This document shows, piece after piece, positions 7,834 through 16,938 of a stretch of DNA of 64,000 nt. Positions within the stretch are counted from its first letter, which is position 1. Each line of letters opens with the position of its first letter. Position numbers and translations under genes: made by a program. The DNA is from Paracoccaceae bacterium. Lineage in GTDB: Bacteria; Pseudomonadota; Alphaproteobacteria; Rhodobacterales; Rhodobacteraceae. The notes under the pieces are model-generated. The model saw nothing but the letters and a program-made list of their open reading frames with translations, made no database searches and was not told where the DNA came from. The stretch spans positions 1-64,000 of the forward strand of contig JAAEZA010000006.1 of NCBI GenBank assembly GCA_018223125.1, read 5' to 3'.

Positions 7834-10800
7834 ATGCCAAAAAGAACCGATATCGACACCGTAATGATCATCGGAGCCGGGCCTATTATTATTGGTCAGG
7901 CCTGCGAGTTCGACTATTCCGGCGCACAAGCCTGTAAGGCACTGCGCGAGGAAGGCTATCGCGTTGTGCTCGTGAACTCCAACCCTGCAACCATCATGAC
8001 CGACCCGAATATGGCAGACGCCACTTATATCGAGCCGATCACACCGGATGTTGTCGCCAAGATCATCGAGCGCGAGACCAAAGCCCGCCCGAGTGAAAAA
8101 CTGGTACTGCTGCCGACCATGGGTGGCCAGACAGGTCTGAACACCGCGCTGGCGCTGGACGAGGACGGGACGCTTGAAAAGTTCGGCATCGAACTGATCG
8201 GCGCAGACCGCAAAGCCATTGAAATGGCGGAAGACCGCAAACTCTTCCGCGAGGCCATGGACCGTTTGGGTATCGAAAACCCCCGCGCCACAATCGCTGA
8301 AAGCATGGAAGAAGCGATGGCGGCGATTGACGAAGTCGGCCTGCCCGCGATTATCCGCCCCGCCTTTACCATGGGCGGCACCGGCGGTGGTATCGCCTAT
8401 AACCGCAAGGACTATGAAGAAATCTGCGCCAGCGGTCTGGATGCCTCTCCGGTGAACCAGATCCTGATCGACGAAAGCCTGCTGGGCTGGAAGGAATACG
8501 AAATGGAAGTGGTCCGCGACAAAGCGGATAACGCCATTATCGTGTGTGCCATTGAAAACGTGGACCCGATGGGCGTGCACACAGGCGATTCCATCACCGT
8601 GGCCCCTGCCCTGACCCTGACGGACAAGGAATACCAGATGATGCGGACCCACAGCATCAACGTGCTGCGGGAAATCGGCGTGGAAACCGGCGGGTCGAAC
8701 GTGCAGTGGTCTGTGAACCCTGCGGACGGCCGTATGGTTGTGATCGAAATGAACCCGCGCGTGTCCCGCTCTTCGGCGCTGGCCTCCAAGGCGACAGGCT
8801 TTCCGATTGCAAAAGTTGCTGCGAAACTGGCTGTCGGCTATACGCTGGATGAACTGGACAACGACATCACCAAGGTCACGCCGGCCTCTTTCGAACCGAC
8901 CATCGATTATGTCGTAACCAAGATCCCGCGGTTTGCCTTTGAAAAATTCCCGGGCGCCGAAGCCACGCTGACCACGGCAATGAAATCCGTGGGCGAGGTG
9001 ATGTCCATCGGCCGCTCCATCCACGAGAGCATGCAAAAGGCGCTGACGTCGATGGAAACCGGACTGACCGGCTTTGATGATATTGCCATTGAAGGGTGTC
9101 CTCCGCTAAGCAGCTGCGTGCGCGAAGATGATCCGGATCAAAGTCTGCCATTCATTCTGCGCGGTGCCAATGCGGACGATCAGACCGCCATCGACAAATC
9201 CGTAACCCGCGCGCTGGCCCTGCAAACGCCAGACCGGATGCGTACCATCGCACAGGCGATGCGCTATGGTTTCTCTGATGATGAAATCAACGAGATCACC
9301 AGCTTTGATCCGTGGTTCCTGCAACGCATCCGCGAAATCATCGCCATCGAAAAAGACATCCTCCTCAATGGCCTGCCTGAAACCGCCAAGGAACTGCGCC
9401 GCCTGAAAACATTCGGCTTTACCGATGCACGTCTGGCCAAACTGACCAGTCAGAGCGAGCGGGACGTGCGTATCACCCGCACCAAGCTGGGTGTCACGGC
9501 CGTGTTCAAACGGATCGACACCTGTGCTGCCGAATTCGAGGCACAGACACCCTATATGTACTCCACCTACGAAATGGATGCGATGGGCGAAGTGGAATGC
9601 GAAGCCCGCCCCACCGACCGCAAGAAAGTGGTCATTCTGGGGGGGGGACCGAACCGGATCGGTCAGGGGATCGAGTTTGACTACTGCTGCTGTCACGCCT
9701 GTTATGCGCTGACGGATGCGGGCTATGAAACCATCATGGTCAACTGCAACCCCGAAACGGTTTCCACCGACTATGATACCTCGGACCGTCTGTATTTCGA
9801 ACCGCTGACACTGGAACATGTTCTGGAAGTCCTGCGGGTCGAACAGGAAAGCGGCAGCCTCCACGGTGTGATTGTGCAGTTCGGTGGCCAGACCCCGCTG
9901 AAACTGGCCAATGCACTGGAAGAGGAAGGCATTCCGATTCTCGGCACCACACCGGATGCGATTGATCTGGCAGAAGACCGCGAACGGTTCCAGAAGCTGC
10001 TGGACGAGCTGAAGCTGAAACAGCCCCATAACGGGATCGCCAGCACCGCCGAACAAGCCTTTGAAATCGCCAAAGACGTTGGCTTTCCGCTGGTCATCCG
10101 GCCGTCCTATGTGTTGGGCGGACGCGGCATGGAAATCGTGCGCGACCAACCCCATCTGGAACGCTATATCAACGAAGCGGTTGAAGTCTCCGGCGACAGC
10201 CCTGTGCTGCTCGACAGCTACCTGTCCGGCGCGGTCGAGGTGGACGTGGATGCCCTGTGTGACGGGGAAACCGTGCATGTGGCCGGCATCATGCAACATA
10301 TCGAGGAAGCGGGCGTCCACTCCGGTGACAGTGCCTGTTCGCTGCCGCCCTACTCGCTCGGTCAGGACATTATTGACGAGTTGAAGCGCCAGTCCACCGC
10401 CATGGCGCTTGCGCTGAATGTTGTGGGGCTGATGAACGTGCAATTCGCGATCAAAAACGGCGAGATCTTCATTCTGGAAGTGAACCCCCGTGCCTCGCGG
10501 ACCGTGCCTTTCGTGGCCAAGGCGGTGAACTCCCCGATTGCTGCGATTGCGGCGCGTATCATGGCCGGTGAAAAACTTGGCGGTTTCGATCTGAAAGATC
10601 CGCAAACCAAGCATTTCGCCGTTAAAGAGGCGGTGCTGCCCTTTGCACGCTTCCCGGGTGTCGATACCCTGCTCGGGCCGGAGATGCGCTCTACCGGCGA
10701 GGTGATGGGACTGGACAAGTCTTTCGACCGTGCCTTCCTCAAGGCGCAGATGGGCGCTGGGCACACACTGCCATCCGACGGGACCGTGTTCATTTCGATC

Positions 10801-11169
10801 AAGGACGAAGACAAGACCCCGCAAATGATCGAAGCGGCGCAAATCCTGAAAGAGGCCGGTTTCAACATTGTGGCAACACGGGGCACGGCAGCGTTTCTGC
10901 AAGAAGCCGGAATCGAAGCCGAAGTCGTCAACAAGGTTTACGAAGGCCGCCCCAACGTGGTGGACCGCCTGCGCAACGGCGACATCAATCTTGTGTTCAA
11001 TACAACCGAAGGTGCCGATTCCATTCAGGACAGCCGTGCGATTCGCTCCGAGGCGCTCTATGGCAAGATTGTGTACAACACGACCGCCGCAGCAAGTTAC
11101 GTGGCGGCCCGTGCGATCCGCAACATCCGTGAAGGTGATTTGGAAGTTTCCCCGCTTCAAAACTACTAA
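7834..11169 (+). CDS. carB: Carbamoyl-phosphate synthase large subunit
   Basis: A 1111-residue enzyme making carbamoyl phosphate from bicarbonate, ammonia (from CarA) and two ATP, for arginine and pyrimidine synthesis. Both ATP-grasp halves are visible: the first from [19 protein letters not shown] with [17 protein letters not shown], the second from [19 protein letters not shown] with [17 protein letters not shown]-terminal allosteric MGS-like domain follows ([19 protein letters not shown]). The ATG at 7834 gives the usual MPKRTDI start. carA is not adjacent in the window. A strong terminator follows 22 bp after the stop. Confidence 0.98.
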   Translation: MPKRTDIDTVMIIGAGPIIIGQACEFDYSGAQACKALREEGYRVVLVNSNPATIMTDPNMADATYIEPITPDVVAKIIERETKARPSEKLVLLPTMGGQTGLNTALALDEDGTLEKFGIELIGADRKAIEMAEDRKLFREAMDRLGIENPRATIAESMEEAMAAIDEVGLPAIIRPAFTMGGTGGGIAYNRKDYEEICASGLDASPVNQILIDESLLGWKEYEMEVVRDKADNAIIVCAIENVDPMGVHTGDSITVAPALTLTDKEYQMMRTHSINVLREIGVETGGSNVQWSVNPADGRMVVIEMNPRVSRSSALASKATGFPIAKVAAKLAVGYTLDELDNDITKVTPASFEPTIDYVVTKIPRFAFEKFPGAEATLTTAMKSVGEVMSIGRSIHESMQKALTSMETGLTGFDDIAIEGCPPLSSCVREDDPDQSLPFILRGANADDQTAIDKSVTRALALQTPDRMRTIAQAMRYGFSDDEINEITSFDPWFLQRIREIIAIEKDILLNGLPETAKELRRLKTFGFTDARLAKLTSQSERDVRITRTKLGVTAVFKRIDTCAAEFEAQTPYMYSTYEMDAMGEVECEARPTDRKKVVILGGGPNRIGQGIEFDYCCCHACYALTDAGYETIMVNCNPETVSTDYDTSDRLYFEPLTLEHVLEVLRVEQESGSLHGVIVQFGGQTPLKLANALEEEGIPILGTTPDAIDLAEDRERFQKLLDELKLKQPHNGIASTAEQAFEIAKDVGFPLVIRPSYVLGGRGMEIVRDQPHLERYINEAVEVSGDSPVLLDSYLSGAVEVDVDALCDGETVHVAGIMQHIEEAGVHSGDSACSLPPYSLGQDIIDELKRQSTAMALALNVVGLMNVQFAIKNGEIFILEVNPRASRTVPFVAKAVNSPIAAIAARIMAGEKLGGFDLKDPQTKHFAVKEAVLPFARFPGVDTLLGPEMRSTGEVMGLDKSFDRAFLKAQMGAGHTLPSDGTVFISIKDEDKTPQMIEAAQILKEAGFNIVATRGTAAFLQEAGIEAEVVNKVYEGRPNVVDRLRNGDINLVFNTTEGADSIQDSRAIRSEALYGKIVYNTTAAASYVAARAIRNIREGDLEVSPLQNY

Positions 11170-11191
11170 ATACCTGTAAAATAAACCTATT

Positions 11192-11228
11192 CACGCCCCG
11201 CGATACTATCGCGGGGCGTGTTTTGTTA
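11192..11228 (+). terminator. Intrinsic terminator after carB
   Basis: A perfect 13-bp inverted repeat (CACGCCCCGCGAT / ATCGCGGGGCGTG) with a 3-base loop is followed by TTTTGTT. It separates carB from the GNAT-LuxR pair. Confidence 0.92.
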
Positions 11229-11272
11229 TGGGGCTACCCAACCCCAAATAGAGTCATTCGCAATATTTCTGC

Positions 11273-11302
11273 CACATTTCGAACAAAATACGCGCACATT
11301 TC
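11273..11302 (+). promoter_or_regulatory. Two direct CACATTTC repeats upstream of the GNAT gene
   Basis: CACATTTC occurs at 11273-11280 and again at 11295-11302, 22 bp apart, which puts both copies on the same helix face, 54-83 bp before the GNAT start codon. No classical lux box was found. The repeats are a candidate binding site for the LuxR-type product downstream, or simply part of an AT-rich promoter. A good ribosome-binding site (TAGGAGAG) precedes the ATG. Confidence 0.3.
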
Positions 11303-11355
11303 AAAATTTGCAGGTAGTTTTGCAGATATAGAACCGCTCAACGTAGGAGAGTATC

Positions 11356-11904
11356 ATGCAAACCTCAGAAACCAGTGTTTCGATGATCAAAGATCTGTCG
11401 GAAATGCAAATAGCCCACGACATCCGCAGACAAGTCTTTGTGATTGAAGGAGAAGAATCAGAAGACGTGGAATTCGACGGCAACGATTTCTGCGCCGCCC
11501 ATCTATTGGCCTATTGGAAAGGCGAACCCGTCGGCACCATGCGTCTGAGGATTGTTTCGGGCAGTGAAGGCGGCACAATCATCTGGGAACGGATGGCTAT
11601 TCTTAAAGACGCCCGTGAGCGCAACCCCTGGATCTTTAGAGCCTTGATGAACAGCGCGCGCCACTATACTGATATTATGGGGCTGAAAAACGTGATCGGA
11701 ATCGTCGAGAACCCGAAGTTGATGCGGTTTTGGCAGATTTACGGTGGCAAAGAGACCGGAGAAGAACCTTTGGAGTTCCGTGGGCATACCTATCGCCCTA
11801 TCCGCCTGACGATCCAGCGGGACGAGCCGCAGGAAGAACTGACACTGCGTCAGGCAATTATGGCGGTCCCCGAGGTTTTTGATGAAACAAGGAAGAATAC
11901 GTGA
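11356..11904 (+). CDS. GNAT-superfamily N-acyltransferase, autoinducer-synthase-like features
   Basis: A 182-residue acyltransferase. Residues 24-80 show IRRQVFV, then E39-x-D41-x-x-D44, LLAYWKGEPVGTMRLR (Arg63) and WER at 77-79. This order (R..VF, ExDxxD, RLR, WE) is the one seen in LuxI-type acyl-homoserine lactone synthases, but it also occurs in ordinary GNAT acetyltransferases of the ElaA/YitF type. The last 45 residues (GHTYRPIRLTIQ onward) are not assigned. It overlaps the next gene, a LuxR-type regulator, by 4 bp (GTGA), so the two are made together. Substrate and acyl donor are unknown; a signal-synthase role is an inference from context. Confidence 0.75.
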   Translation: MQTSETSVSMIKDLSEMQIAHDIRRQVFVIEGEESEDVEFDGNDFCAAHLLAYWKGEPVGTMRLRIVSGSEGGTIIWERMAILKDARERNPWIFRALMNSARHYTDIMGLKNVIGIVENPKLMRFWQIYGGKETGEEPLEFRGHTYRPIRLTIQRDEPQEELTLRQAIMAVPEVFDETRKNT

Positions 11905-12599
11905 CAGTAAGCTTCGCCCTATTGATGGAGCGGCTGTGGCAGTCGGATAGTCCCGAGACCACTCGGGACATAATCCTCAGCCTCGGTTTTAACGGCCTGG
12001 TCTTCCAGCGCTGGTCGCCCGACTATATCGAGAACTGGGAGGGTCGGATCGCCGAGGGCTTTCTGGAGCATTACTACGGTGCGCAACTCGACCAGCATTG
12101 CCCGATTGCCAAGGCCATACACACATGGTCCCGCAGCTACACCTTTACCCAGGCACGCAGCCAGCCAGGGGCGGACACAGAGAACGCACAGCGCGTGGAA
12201 CGGCTGTTCCAGCAGTTCGGCATGCATGACGGAGTCGTCTTGCTGACGGGGCCGAACAATCTGCGCTCCTCAGTCATTCTGACAAGTTCCGGTCCGGTAG
12301 ATAAAGAATTCGAAATGTTTGGCGGGATGCTCTATTTCGCGGCAGACAAGCTGACACGGCAGTTGGGGCCAGACCACCCCCTGCTGACCCATGTCCCCCG
12401 TGAGAACCCAACTCTGTCCGATATGCAGACAAAAATCCTGCAAATGCAGATTGACCATCCGGAGCTGAGCAAGAACGAAATGGCGCTGGCTTTGGGGCTC
12501 TCCCCGAAAACTCTGCATGCGCATCACAAAAAAATTGCCAAAAAGAATGGCGTAACCACTTTTGCAGGTGCTGTAATAAAAAAATTGAAAGAGTCCTGA
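11901..12599 (+). CDS. LuxR-type regulator with autoinducer-binding-like domain
   Basis: A 232-residue protein starting at GTG inside the GNAT stop. Residues about 1-160 resemble the autoinducer-binding domain: Tyr58-Tyr59, Asp64, Pro68 and Trp76 stand where LuxR/TraR proteins have their Tyr, DP and Trp ligand contacts, though DP is split (DQHCP). Residues 171-228 form a GerE-type helix-turn-helix (LSKNEMALALGLSPKTLHAHHKK region). It has Gln where most members have the conserved Glu of LTxRE, and a 2-3 residue insertion before the recognition helices. It probably senses a small ligand, plausibly one made by the coupled GNAT enzyme, and controls genes not identified here. Confidence 0.82.
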   Translation: MTVSFALLMERLWQSDSPETTRDIILSLGFNGLVFQRWSPDYIENWEGRIAEGFLEHYYGAQLDQHCPIAKAIHTWSRSYTFTQARSQPGADTENAQRVERLFQQFGMHDGVVLLTGPNNLRSSVILTSSGPVDKEFEMFGGMLYFAADKLTRQLGPDHPLLTHVPRENPTLSDMQTKILQMQIDHPELSKNEMALALGLSPKTLHAHHKKIAKKNGVTTFAGAVIKKLKES

Positions 12600-12628
12600 G
12601 ATTCCGACCTACGCGGGATCTTGGGACG

Positions 12629-12667
12629 CAAAAACCCCGGCTGACTTTGCAGGCAGCCGGAGTTTCT
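12629..12667 (+). terminator. Terminator after the LuxR-type gene
   Basis: A perfect 7-bp stem CCGGCTG/CAGCCGG (12637-12643, 12654-12660) extends through ACTCC/T-rich flanks and ends near TTTCTT. The A-run on its left side would also let it work for the leftward XRE gene. Confidence 0.7.
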
Positions 12668-12747
12668 TACTCATTTACTCGATACAAACCGGATCACGTC
12701 CAGCGACAAACGCGACGGGGCGGCATTTTCTGCCGCCCGAAACAGGA

Positions 12748-13089
12748 TCAGGTGCAGGCTTTGATCAGGCCGACAATCTGGTTTTTGACAGCTTCGTTCG
12801 GGATCTGGTTGATCTGTGTTGCCAGTTCGATTGTGCGTGTGGAAATCTCTTCGATCTCTTGGCCTTCGCCACCGTCAGCGCCATCAAAGAAAAAGGAAAC
12901 CTGAACGCCCAGTGCTTGGGAGACTTCCCACAGACGGCTGGCGCTGATGCGGTTGATGCCGCGCTCGTATTTCTGAAGCTGCTGAAAGCTGATACCCAGC
13001 ATTTCGCTAAGCTTTTGCTGGCTGATACCGCGGGAAGCCCGTGTAAGGCGGATTTTTGTACCAACGTGAACGTCTACTGGATGAGGCAT
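12748..13089 (-). CDS. XRE-family helix-turn-helix regulator
   Basis: A 113-residue DNA-binding protein. Residues about 10-64 are a Cro/C1-type helix-turn-helix with the alphaproteobacterial signature GISQQKLSEMLGISFQQLQK followed by YERGINRISASRL. A C-terminal helix (about 85-112) may dimerise. Such regulators are widespread in Rhizobiales and Rhodobacterales chromosomes and often act in development or stress, so it need not be phage-derived. TAGGAG precedes the ATG, and the 5' leader can fold into a small CCCC/GGGG hairpin. It faces the GNAT-LuxR pair convergently; a functional link is not shown. Confidence 0.88.
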   Translation of the reverse strand: MPHPVDVHVGTKIRLTRASRGISQQKLSEMLGISFQQLQKYERGINRISASRLWEVSQALGVQVSFFFDGADGGEGQEIEEISTRTIELATQINQIPNEAVKNQIVGLIKACT

Positions 13090-13838
13090 ATTCGGCTCCT
13101 AAAACTGGGATCGCCCCTGTGGGGGTCACTCATAATGTTAAAGATTAGCCGAGGGTCGCTGCCGACGGAGCGCCGTTGTGATTGAGTTCACTTGGCGGTG
13201 TGTAACGACAGGTTTAAACCGAACGCTGCTAAAAAGCAATAATTAATATGAAAATTTTGCAACCCAAGATAGCTACCTCAAAAGTTGTTGGGCTGTTCGC
13301 TAAAATCTCCCTCCGGTTGATTTACTCTGAACACCCGAATTCTCCCGAGCCGAACCTGCAATGGAGGGTCCCCTCGACCGATCAATCAAAATGCGTCTCC
13401 AATTATGTCAAGACTCTCAAAAGTATAGGATGTAAAAGAGTCAAAAACCCTTTAAATACATACGCTAATTGCGAAAACCCCCTTGTGTTCAATAGGTGAA
13501 TAATCCGCCCCCCGCACAACCTGACAATCACCACTTTACGTAACGGAAAGAAATTCAATCCTCTTCTGTCAGAAGTAGATGACGGAGGAACGGTAAATCC
13601 CGCCCATGCGAATCCCCCTGTTTCTTGGCATGATTGTGGTGCCGGCGCGACAAATAGATACTACTTTAACGTGTTATTGACCACGACATCGATACAGTTC
13701 GGTTTTCATTTTGGAAACAATCCGGCAGCCCCATAAAAAATGAAAAAAAATTTCTGCGCCAGGCTGTGGCTGAGTCGAACAAAAGCGGGCCAAAACGAAT
13801 CTCTTGAACCGCCTTCGTCTGCGGGTAAAAGTCCGGCC
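13090..13838. other. 749-bp stretch without a recognisable gene
   Basis: This region separates the XRE gene from tdk and is noticeably richer in A and T than its surroundings. ORFs here are short and lack any recognisable composition or motif. I see a 6-bp inverted repeat GACTCT/AGAGTC with a 19-base loop (13412-13442), and AT-rich tracts near 13230-13260 and 13735-13750. It must hold the divergent promoters, and may hide a small RNA or a decayed gene, but nothing specific can be supported. Confidence 0.5.
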
Positions 13839-14429
13839 ATGGCAAAGCTCTACTTCCACTATTCGACCATGAACGCCGGCAAATCCACGGCGCTTTTGCA
13901 GGCCTCGCACAATTACCGCGAACGGGGAATGGAGACCTACCTCCTGACTGCACGCTTTGACGATCGCAGCGGGCTCGGCGAGATCGGCTCGCGGATCGGT
14001 ATTTCCGCCAAAGCAGACGGGTTTGACGGTGAAAGCGATCTGTTCGGGATGATCGAGAAACGGATGAAGAGCAGCACGCTGGCCTGCGTTTTTATCGACG
14101 AGTCGCAATTCCTGTCATACGAACAGGTCTGGCAACTGGCGCGGGCTGTGGACGATCTGAACATTCCGGTGATGTGTTACGGCCTTCGGGTGGATTTTCT
14201 CGGCAAACTCTTTCCGGGATCGGCTGCTTTGCTGGCGATGGCCGATGAAATGCGCGAAGTGCGTACCATCTGCTTTTGCGGCAAGAAGGCGACGATGGTC
14301 GTGCGGCAGGACGGCGATGGCAATGTGATCACTGAAGGGGCGCAAGTGCAGATCGGCGGGAACGAAACCTATGTGTCCCTGTGCCGCCGTCACTGGCGGG
14401 AAGCCACCGGAGAGCGTTCCTCGCTGTAA
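13839..14429 (+). CDS. tdk: Thymidine kinase, type II
   Basis: A 196-residue salvage enzyme phosphorylating thymidine with ATP. The P-loop is NAGKST (residues 12-17), the catalytic base is Glu88 in FIDESQF, and the C-terminal lasso carries zinc-binding cysteines in CFCGKKA and SLCRRH. The length matches type II enzymes. The ATG at 13839 is the family start; an upstream in-frame ATG at 13740 would add 33 residues with no resemblance. Confidence 0.96.
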   Translation: MAKLYFHYSTMNAGKSTALLQASHNYRERGMETYLLTARFDDRSGLGEIGSRIGISAKADGFDGESDLFGMIEKRMKSSTLACVFIDESQFLSYEQVWQLARAVDDLNIPVMCYGLRVDFLGKLFPGSAALLAMADEMREVRTICFCGKKATMVVRQDGDGNVITEGAQVQIGGNETYVSLCRRHWREATGERSSL

Positions 14430-14531
14430 TCCGGGGGGCACAGCCCCGCGCCCGAATGACAGTTCGATCCGGTCCCTGTTGATCCGCAATCCCCTGCCCT
14501 GTGCCCGTATTACACACGACCAATCAAACGC

Positions 14532-14560
14532 AAAAAAACGACCCCGAAGCATCGGAGCCG
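14532..14560 (-). terminator. Intrinsic terminator of rpmB
   Basis: On the complement, CGGCTCCGA and TCGGGGTCG form a 9-bp stem with one G-U pair and a short loop, followed directly by a run of seven T. It lies 33 bp past the rpmB stop. Confidence 0.85.
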
Positions 14561-14592
14561 TTTGAAATTTTCAATCGCGGGGGCAGATGCCC

Positions 14593-14880
14593 TTAAGCGG
14601 CGGCAGTTGCCTTGGCGATTTCTTTCTTCACTTTCAGAGCGGCGTCCGAAAGTTCAGCGTCTTTGGCTTTGGCCATGAACGCATCCAGACCACCACGGTG
14701 ATCAACAGTGCGCAGAGCAGCCGCAGAGATGCGGAATTTGAAAGACCGGCCCAATGTATCGCTGGTCAGCGTCACATCGTTCAGGTTTGGCAAAAACCGG
14801 CGACGGGTTCTGTTTTTGGCGTGGCTGACATTGTTGCCAGACATTGGGCCTTTGCTTGTAAACTCACAACGACGAGACAT
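14593..14880 (-). CDS. rpmB: 50S ribosomal protein L28
   Basis: A 95-residue basic ribosomal protein opening [20 protein letters not shown] and continuing [13 protein letters not shown], the unmistakable L28 start. The C-terminal extension ([17 protein letters not shown]) is typical of alphaproteobacterial L28. rpmG (L33) is not adjacent. It is monocistronic, convergent with tdk, with its own terminator. Confidence 0.98.
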   Translation of the reverse strand: MSRRCEFTSKGPMSGNNVSHAKNRTRRRFLPNLNDVTLTSDTLGRSFKFRISAAALRTVDHRGGLDAFMAKAKDAELSDAALKVKKEIAKATAAA

Positions 14881-15041
14881 CGCGTATATCCTTACTCTCT
14901 TGTCGCGCGCCCGAAGTGGCCTGCGCGGACATTTGAAATTCGAGCCGCTTCTTTAGGCGCGATTGTCCGCCCCGTCAAGGGCAGCACGCGATCTAACAGC
15001 AGTTGCGTTCGTTTGGGGCTTTTGCGCCCGAAATACAACCT

Positions 15042-16040
15042 TTATCCGCCCTGATTTGCAGTTTTTAATGCCAAAAGCACTTTTGCAGCGGCTGCATCAG
15101 GGCTCAGATCACCATTGGTGACCTTTTCACGCAGTTCGGACTGGAGATTCTGCAAGGCTTCGTCCTGATCCAGTTGCGCCAGAATGCCTCTGCGAATCTC
15201 GTCCTGAAACCAGATGTCCGCCTGACGGGCGCGATTCGCATCAAAAGCGCCATCCGTCTTACGCCAGTCGGTCAGGGCCTGAATCTCGGTCCACACCTGT
15301 TCCAGCCCCTCCTCCTCCAGCGCGGAAACCGTCATCGCCTTCGGGAAACCCTTGGGGTCTTGAGGCCGCTTGCGCAACAGGCGCAAAGCACCAGCGTAAT
15401 CCGCGCAGGTGCGCACGGCTGTTGTTTTCAGATCTCCGTCTGCTTTGTTCACCAGAATAAGGTCGGCGATCTCCATGATCCCCCGTTTGACGCCTTGCAA
15501 CTCGTCCCCGCCGGCCGGGGCCAGCAGGAGAAGGAACAGATCGGTCATATCTGCGACCATCACTTCGGACTGGCCTACGCCCACGGTTTCCACCAGCACC
15601 ACGTCAAAGCCGGCAGCTTCACAAAGGGTTATCGCCTCACGGGTGCGCCGTGCGACACCGCCCAGCGCCGCGCTTGACGGGGAAGGCCGGATGAAAGCAT
15701 TGGGATGGCGGGACAGATTATCCATGCGGGTTTTATCCCCGAGGATGGACCCTCCGGAGCGTTTGGACGAAGGATCAACCGCAAGGACCGCGACCTTCAG
15801 CCCCTGCTCTACCAGCATCATCCCGAAACTCTCGGTGAAGGTGGATTTCCCGACGCCCGGCGTGCCGGACAGGCCGATCCGCAGCGCCGAACGTCCCTTC
15901 TGTGTCAATCGGTCAATCAGCGTCACCGCTTTTGCGCGGTGATCCGCCCGTGTGCTCTCTACAAGGGTGATGGCGCGGGCCAAAATCCGCCTATCCCCGT
16001 CAAGGATCGCCTCAACCATTCCGGCATCAACTTCCAACAT
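15042..16040 (-). CDS. meaB: Methylmalonyl-CoA mutase-associated GTPase MeaB
   Basis: A 332-residue G3E-family GTPase that protects and reloads adenosylcobalamin-dependent acyl-CoA mutases. The P-loop is GTPGVGKST (59-67); DPSSKRSGGSILGDKTRM, VVLVETVGVGQSE and LVNKADGD supply the remaining switch, G3 and G4 motifs. The C-terminal arm used for dimerisation is present. No mutase subunit lies next to it. Together with the B12-dependent nrdJ at 44-48 kb it points to a cobalamin-using organism. Confidence 0.95.
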   Translation of the reverse strand: MLEVDAGMVEAILDGDRRILARAITLVESTRADHRAKAVTLIDRLTQKGRSALRIGLSGTPGVGKSTFTESFGMMLVEQGLKVAVLAVDPSSKRSGGSILGDKTRMDNLSRHPNAFIRPSPSSAALGGVARRTREAITLCEAAGFDVVLVETVGVGQSEVMVADMTDLFLLLLAPAGGDELQGVKRGIMEIADLILVNKADGDLKTTAVRTCADYAGALRLLRKRPQDPKGFPKAMTVSALEEEGLEQVWTEIQALTDWRKTDGAFDANRARQADIWFQDEIRRGILAQLDQDEALQNLQSELREKVTNGDLSPDAAAAKVLLALKTANQGG

Positions 16041-16206
16041 GCTGAAAACACTCCTGAATTATCGGTATGGGCGAGTTTTGGCGGATTTCCACCTGTTACA
16101 CCCTCCCCTGTTTCCCCAAGTCTTAGTCAATCTTAAACCTGTGGGAAAGCCAGCCACGGAAAAAACCAGCCGTCACAATCGCCCATCCCCGAACGAGCCC
16201 TTTGCA

Positions 16207-16932
16207 ATGCGCCTGATCTTCTTGACCCTCGCCCTGTTTGGCACCGGCCATGCGGCCCTAGCCGATGAAATCGACCAGACCTACGGGTTCTACGTGGCAG
16301 GATTGAAGGCGGGGACCATTCACATAACCGGCACGGTTCCCGAGACCGGAATCCAAAGCGGTTACATGTTGGAAGGAACGTTAAGCCCGACCAGCATCAT
16401 GCGACGCTTCCACGACATCAGGTTTGACGGTCGGGTTGACGGGCGCGTCACCCCTGACGGAACACTACACCCTGCCCGCTATGAAGGGTTCAGCCGTTCG
16501 GACACGAAAGAATCCGAAGTGCAGCTTGTCTATGACGCAGGCAAGCCGCAGGTGGTCCGCCATGCGCCGGAACGGGCACCGCAGCCCTTTGACATCATAC
16601 CCGCCAAACAGAAAGGGACGCTTGACCCGTTAAGTGCCGCATATCTGTTGTTTCAGGACCAGCCGCTCGACAGGCTGTGCGACCGCAGCTTTTCCCTGTT
16701 TGACGGGCGCAGGCTTTCACGTCTTGAAGTTGGCGCACCTGATGTAACGGCGGCAGAAGCCCTTTGTGAAGGCCGTTACACCCGTGTTGCGGGATTTTCG
16801 CCCGAAGAGATAGAAGAACAGGTGACCTTTCCGTTCACCCTTGTATACACCAAAGGCGATGCAGACGTTTATTCACTTTCCTTTTTCAAGACCGACACAA
16901 CATTCGGCCCTGCCGAGGCAGCGCGGAAGTAA
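16207..16932 (+). CDS. DUF3108 domain protein, exported
   Basis: A 241-residue periplasmic protein. The first 19 residues (MRLIFLTLALFGTGHAALA) are a Sec signal peptide with an AxA cleavage site. The mature part begins DEIDQTYGFYVAGLKAGTI, the lipid-binding-like beta fold typical of DUF3108 proteins. Function is unknown; outer-membrane or cell-envelope roles have been proposed for relatives. It ends 6 bp before hrpB, so the two are probably co-transcribed. It is divergent from meaB across 166 bp. Confidence 0.8.
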   Translation: MRLIFLTLALFGTGHAALADEIDQTYGFYVAGLKAGTIHITGTVPETGIQSGYMLEGTLSPTSIMRRFHDIRFDGRVDGRVTPDGTLHPARYEGFSRSDTKESEVQLVYDAGKPQVVRHAPERAPQPFDIIPAKQKGTLDPLSAAYLLFQDQPLDRLCDRSFSLFDGRRLSRLEVGAPDVTAAEALCEGRYTRVAGFSPEEIEEQVTFPFTLVYTKGDADVYSLSFFKTDTTFGPAEAARK

Positions 16933-16938
16933 GCGGAC

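Noticed and set aside
7696-11160. Long open frames on the strand opposite carB (446 and 684 codons)
   Set aside because: They lie antisense to a complete, unmistakable CarB, have no domain resemblance and low-complexity composition; such shadows are normal in GC-rich coding DNA.
11221-11355. Classical lux box upstream of the GNAT-LuxR pair
   Set aside because: No 18-20 bp palindrome of the lux type was found; only direct repeats.
12748-13089. XRE regulator as a sign of a prophage
   Set aside because: Its sequence is of the common chromosomal alphaproteobacterial type and no phage structural, integrase or excisionase gene is nearby.
13248-13499. 83-codon frame in the gap before tdk
   Set aside because: No ribosome-binding site, no family resemblance, and composition unlike coding DNA here.
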